The notes beneath the pieces were generated by a model. It saw only the letters and a program-made list of their open reading frames with translations, did no database searches and was not told where the DNA came from. A stretch of 64,000 bases of DNA from the NCBI GenBank assembly GCA_002205125.1, contig NIOE01000011.1, forward strand, positions 124,001-188,000, read 5' to 3'. How positions within the stretch are numbered: position 1 is the first letter of the stretch; each line of letters opens with the position of its first letter. The translations under genes and the position numbers were made by a program. This DNA comes from Roseateles noduli. Its GTDB lineage: Bacteria; Pseudomonadota; Gammaproteobacteria; Burkholderiales; Burkholderiaceae_C. This document shows positions 62,144 through 64,000 of this stretch, piece by piece.

Positions 62144-62638
62144 ATGACCAGCTCCGCACGACGCCTTGCCCGCGCTGAAGACCTCGAACCGGTCTTCGCG
62201 ATCTACTCGCATCCCAAGGTCCATCCCTACCTGACCTACGAGCCGATGGACCTGGCGTCCTTCGTGCCGATCTTCGAGGAGCTCGTGCGCAGCGGCGCCT
62301 TCTGGATCTGGGAAGTGGACGGCGAGATCGCCGGCTTCTACCGCGCGACGCGGTATCCGGGTCGCGTGAGCCACGTGCTCCTGCTGGGCACGCTGGCGGT
62401 CGATCCCCGCCGCCACGGCCAGGGCGTCGGCCGCGCCATGATCGACGACGCCCTGCGCCACTTCCGCGACGCCGGCATCCGCCGTGTCGAGCTCTACGCC
62501 GAGACTGACAACGACCAGGCGCTGGCGTTCTACAAGCGGCTCGGCTTCGTGGTGGAAGGGACGCTCCGCGACTTCTACAAGCGCGCCGAACAGGCGCACT
62601 ATGTCGACGAGCATGTGCTGGGGTTGCTGCTGGTTTGA
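62144..62638 (+). CDS. GNAT-family N-acetyltransferase
   Basis: A 164-residue GNAT enzyme. The acetyl-CoA-binding motif is LLLGTLAVDPRRHGQGVGRAMIDDALRHFRDAG, followed by VELYAETDNDQALAFYKRLGFVVEGTLRDFYKR. The acceptor is unknown. The ATG at 62144 is preferred; an in-frame GTG four codons upstream exists. Confidence 0.9.
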   Translation: MTSSARRLARAEDLEPVFAIYSHPKVHPYLTYEPMDLASFVPIFEELVRSGAFWIWEVDGEIAGFYRATRYPGRVSHVLLLGTLAVDPRRHGQGVGRAMIDDALRHFRDAGIRRVELYAETDNDQALAFYKRLGFVVEGTLRDFYKRAEQAHYVDEHVLGLLLV

Positions 62639-62688
62639 AGCTTCACGACACCCCTGGAGAATGCAAACGCGCATTTCAGGGAGGTCGC

Positions 62689-63321
62689 TTGGTTGATTTC
62701 ACAAAGGACTACACGCCGATCATCCGTGAGGGGATGAATCGCGCATGCAAGGAATTCTCGGAAGCAGTCCTGCCTGGCGGATTCAAGAAGACGAGGAGCC
62801 GGGTCTGGACGCGTCAACGGACGCATGCCATCGAGTTCATCCATTTCTTCCGCAGCGGAAGCAGCTATGGGAAGGCCTCGACCGGCAGCGTGAGGATCCG
62901 CGTCCACTGGGGCATCCGCGTCCTCAACTCCGGTTTGGACTTCATGCACCTGAACGGCCCCAGCAGTGGCGACGGCCAGCTCTTCGGACTGCGATTCCAT
63001 CTCCGGTTCAACGCAGAGACCGGCAGCACCTACGAGCGCTGCATGGCCGACCTCTCCCGCCTCGTGGAGGAGCACATCGAGCCCTGGTTCCAGAAGTTCT
63101 CGGACCCGCTGGTTCTGTTCAGCGATCCATCATCGCCGCTGAACGCGGAGGAGAAGGACGCGTTGGAGGCCGCGCTCTACGGTCAACCGGACCCAGCGCG
63201 CATCGCGGCTTCGCTCAAGCTCATGGGCATCAAAAAGCATGTGCCGCTCTTACCTGCATCGTCAGCTACCGCGATACCCAACGAGGAGCAAACGACCATA
63301 CCGCCCGGGGAAGCACCTTGA
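62689..63321 (+). CDS. DUF4304-like protein
   Basis: A 210-residue protein: DYTPIIREGMNRACKEFSEAVLPGGFKKTRSRVWTRQ, then HAIEFIHFFRSGSSYGKASTGSVRIRVHWGIRVLN, the pattern of DUF4304 proteins. The start is a TTG at 62689 with GGGAGG five bases upstream; the frame also reaches a TTG at 62635. No membrane segment. DUF4304 proteins often occur as orphan or immunity-like genes near polymorphic toxins, but no toxin is seen here. Confidence 0.65.
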   Translation: MVDFTKDYTPIIREGMNRACKEFSEAVLPGGFKKTRSRVWTRQRTHAIEFIHFFRSGSSYGKASTGSVRIRVHWGIRVLNSGLDFMHLNGPSSGDGQLFGLRFHLRFNAETGSTYERCMADLSRLVEEHIEPWFQKFSDPLVLFSDPSSPLNAEEKDALEAALYGQPDPARIAASLKLMGIKKHVPLLPASSATAIPNEEQTTIPPGEAP

Positions 63322-63542
63322 AACGAAGACGCTACTTCGAACCCACGCTCTTCGCCATCTCGGGCGTCGTGGCGTTGATTCTGCTGGTGCATGTCCCCAT
63401 TCTGGCGATGGCGTTGCGACGATCATTCCTGGCCTTCTTCTACTTCCCGGTGGTGTTTGTATCGTCGGTCTGGTTCTACGGCGTCTGTGACCGCTTCGCC
63501 TGCCGCTTTCGAGGCTACTCCTACCATGGAGACGAGCACTGA
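63318..63542 (+). CDS. small two-helix membrane protein
   Basis: A 74-residue protein starting with TTG at 63318 (TTGA overlap with the preceding stop): MKRRRYFEPTLFAISGVVALILLVHV, then FLAFFYFPVVFVSSVWFYGVCDRF. Two transmembrane helices and a short cytoplasmic tail. Coupled to the DUF4304-like gene. Function unknown; existence rests on the overlap and composition. Confidence 0.5.
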   Translation: MKRRRYFEPTLFAISGVVALILLVHVPILAMALRRSFLAFFYFPVVFVSSVWFYGVCDRFACRFRGYSYHGDEH

Positions 63543-63715
63543 TTGACCGTCTCCGGCGCGGATACGTCACCGAAGGGACGTCCCGCCACCCTCAAGTCGG
63601 CGGTTCCCTGGACACTTCGTGCCGTTTACCGCGAGTTCCGGAAACGCGGTCGAGGTGAGCGGCCTGGTGGCTCTAAGCTGACGGGCCATCACCCAGGCAA
63701 GTCTCAGCAGGTCCC

Positions 63716-64000
63716 ATGCTTCGTCGAATCCTCTACATCAGCACCATCGCGCCGGGCGTGACCGACGAGGTACTGAAGCAGATCGTCGCCAAGGCGCGGA
63801 TGAACAACCGCCGTCTCGACGTCACCGGCGTCCTGGCCCTCGCACCCGGGCTGTTCGCGCAAGTGCTCGAAGGCACCTCCGAGGCCGTCGAAGCGACCCT
63901 GCAGCGCATTCAAGCCGACAGTCGCCACGCCGATGTCCGGCTCATCCTCGACGAGTCGGCGATGCTGCGCCATTTCGACCGCTGGAGCATGGAGCTCCTC
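63716..64000 (+). CDS. BLUF-domain blue-light sensor (partial)
   Basis: The frame starts at ATG 63716 and runs off the right edge after 95 residues. RRILYISTIAPGVTDEVLKQIVAKARMNNRRLDVTGVLALAPGLFAQVLEG, then the D-S-RHADVRL motif and FDRWSMELL, gives a BLUF domain with the key Tyr (ILYIS), Asn (MNNRR) and Gln (FAQVLEG) around the flavin. Light alters hydrogen bonding of FAD. Whether an output domain follows is not visible. It lies a few kilobases from an ECF/ChrR photooxidative regulon. Confidence 0.85.
   Translation, partial: MLRRILYISTIAPGVTDEVLKQIVAKARMNNRRLDVTGVLALAPGLFAQVLEGTSEAVEATLQRIQADSRHADVRLILDESAMLRHFDRWSMELL

Overview
The window is GC-rich (roughly 70%) DNA from a betaproteobacterium. 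The order leuC-leuD-leuB-asd-fimV-truA-trpF-trpB-trpA-accD-folC-dedD-cvpA-purF-metZ is a Burkholderiales hallmark. Protein style, the chitin-active LPMO and the ECF/ChrR light-stress genes point to the Roseateles/Mitsuaria/Rubrivivax neighbourhood; the genus is inference only.

Region 1 (1-18,230, minus strand): a tightly packed operon for an extracellular contractile injection system (eCIS, phage-tail-like). In transcription order it encodes a small leader protein, one sheath, one tube, a Zn-ribbon baseplate-type protein, a low-complexity protein, a Pvc16/DUF4255 cap, an AAA+ ATPase, a small protein, a CIS tube-adaptor protein, a LysM protein, separate hub and spike proteins, a small protein, gp25, two large baseplate proteins and a gpI-like protein cut by the left edge. 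No capsid, terminase or integrase is present. Upstream lie a textbook sigma-54 promoter (18,258-18,272), two copies of a 17-bp motif placed like enhancer sites, and a sigma-54 activator gene with no sensory domain and a GAFTHA loop in place of GAFTGA.

Region 2 (19,830-20,930): six tRNA genes, Ala(GGC)-Glu(TTC)-Asp(GTC) repeated twice in tandem, ending in an intrinsic terminator and lying directly downstream of gltX.

Region 3 (20,913-41,709, minus strand): housekeeping biosynthesis: gltX, metZ, purF, cvpA, dedD, folC, accD, trpA, trpB, trpF, truA, fimV, asd, leuB, leuD, leuC and a LysR regulator. Several gene starts and junctions here carry short simple repeats.

Region 4 (41,710-51,700): accessory genes: a secreted AA10 LPMO with chitin-binding modules, an FAD-dependent dehydrogenase, a YfbK-like VWA lipoprotein, a tRNA-Leu-like sequence that seems to lack its anticodon loop, an unrecognised gene pair shaped like a membrane-active effector with a multi-pass membrane partner, and a GAF protein.

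Region 5 (51,790-60,480): an ECF sigma factor with its ChrR zinc anti-sigma factor, flanked by two minus-strand operons (flavin amine oxidase-DUF1365-cyclopropane synthase, and a second cyclopropane synthase-DUF1295-DUF6134-DUF2177). Promoter-like elements resembling TGATCC-N18-TAAGA precede all three units, matching the singlet-oxygen RpoE-ChrR regulon known from Rhodobacter.

Region 6 (60,475-64,000, plus strand): an S41 peptidase, a RidA-family protein, a GNAT acetyltransferase, a DUF4304-like gene with a small membrane partner, and a BLUF blue-light sensor cut by the right edge.
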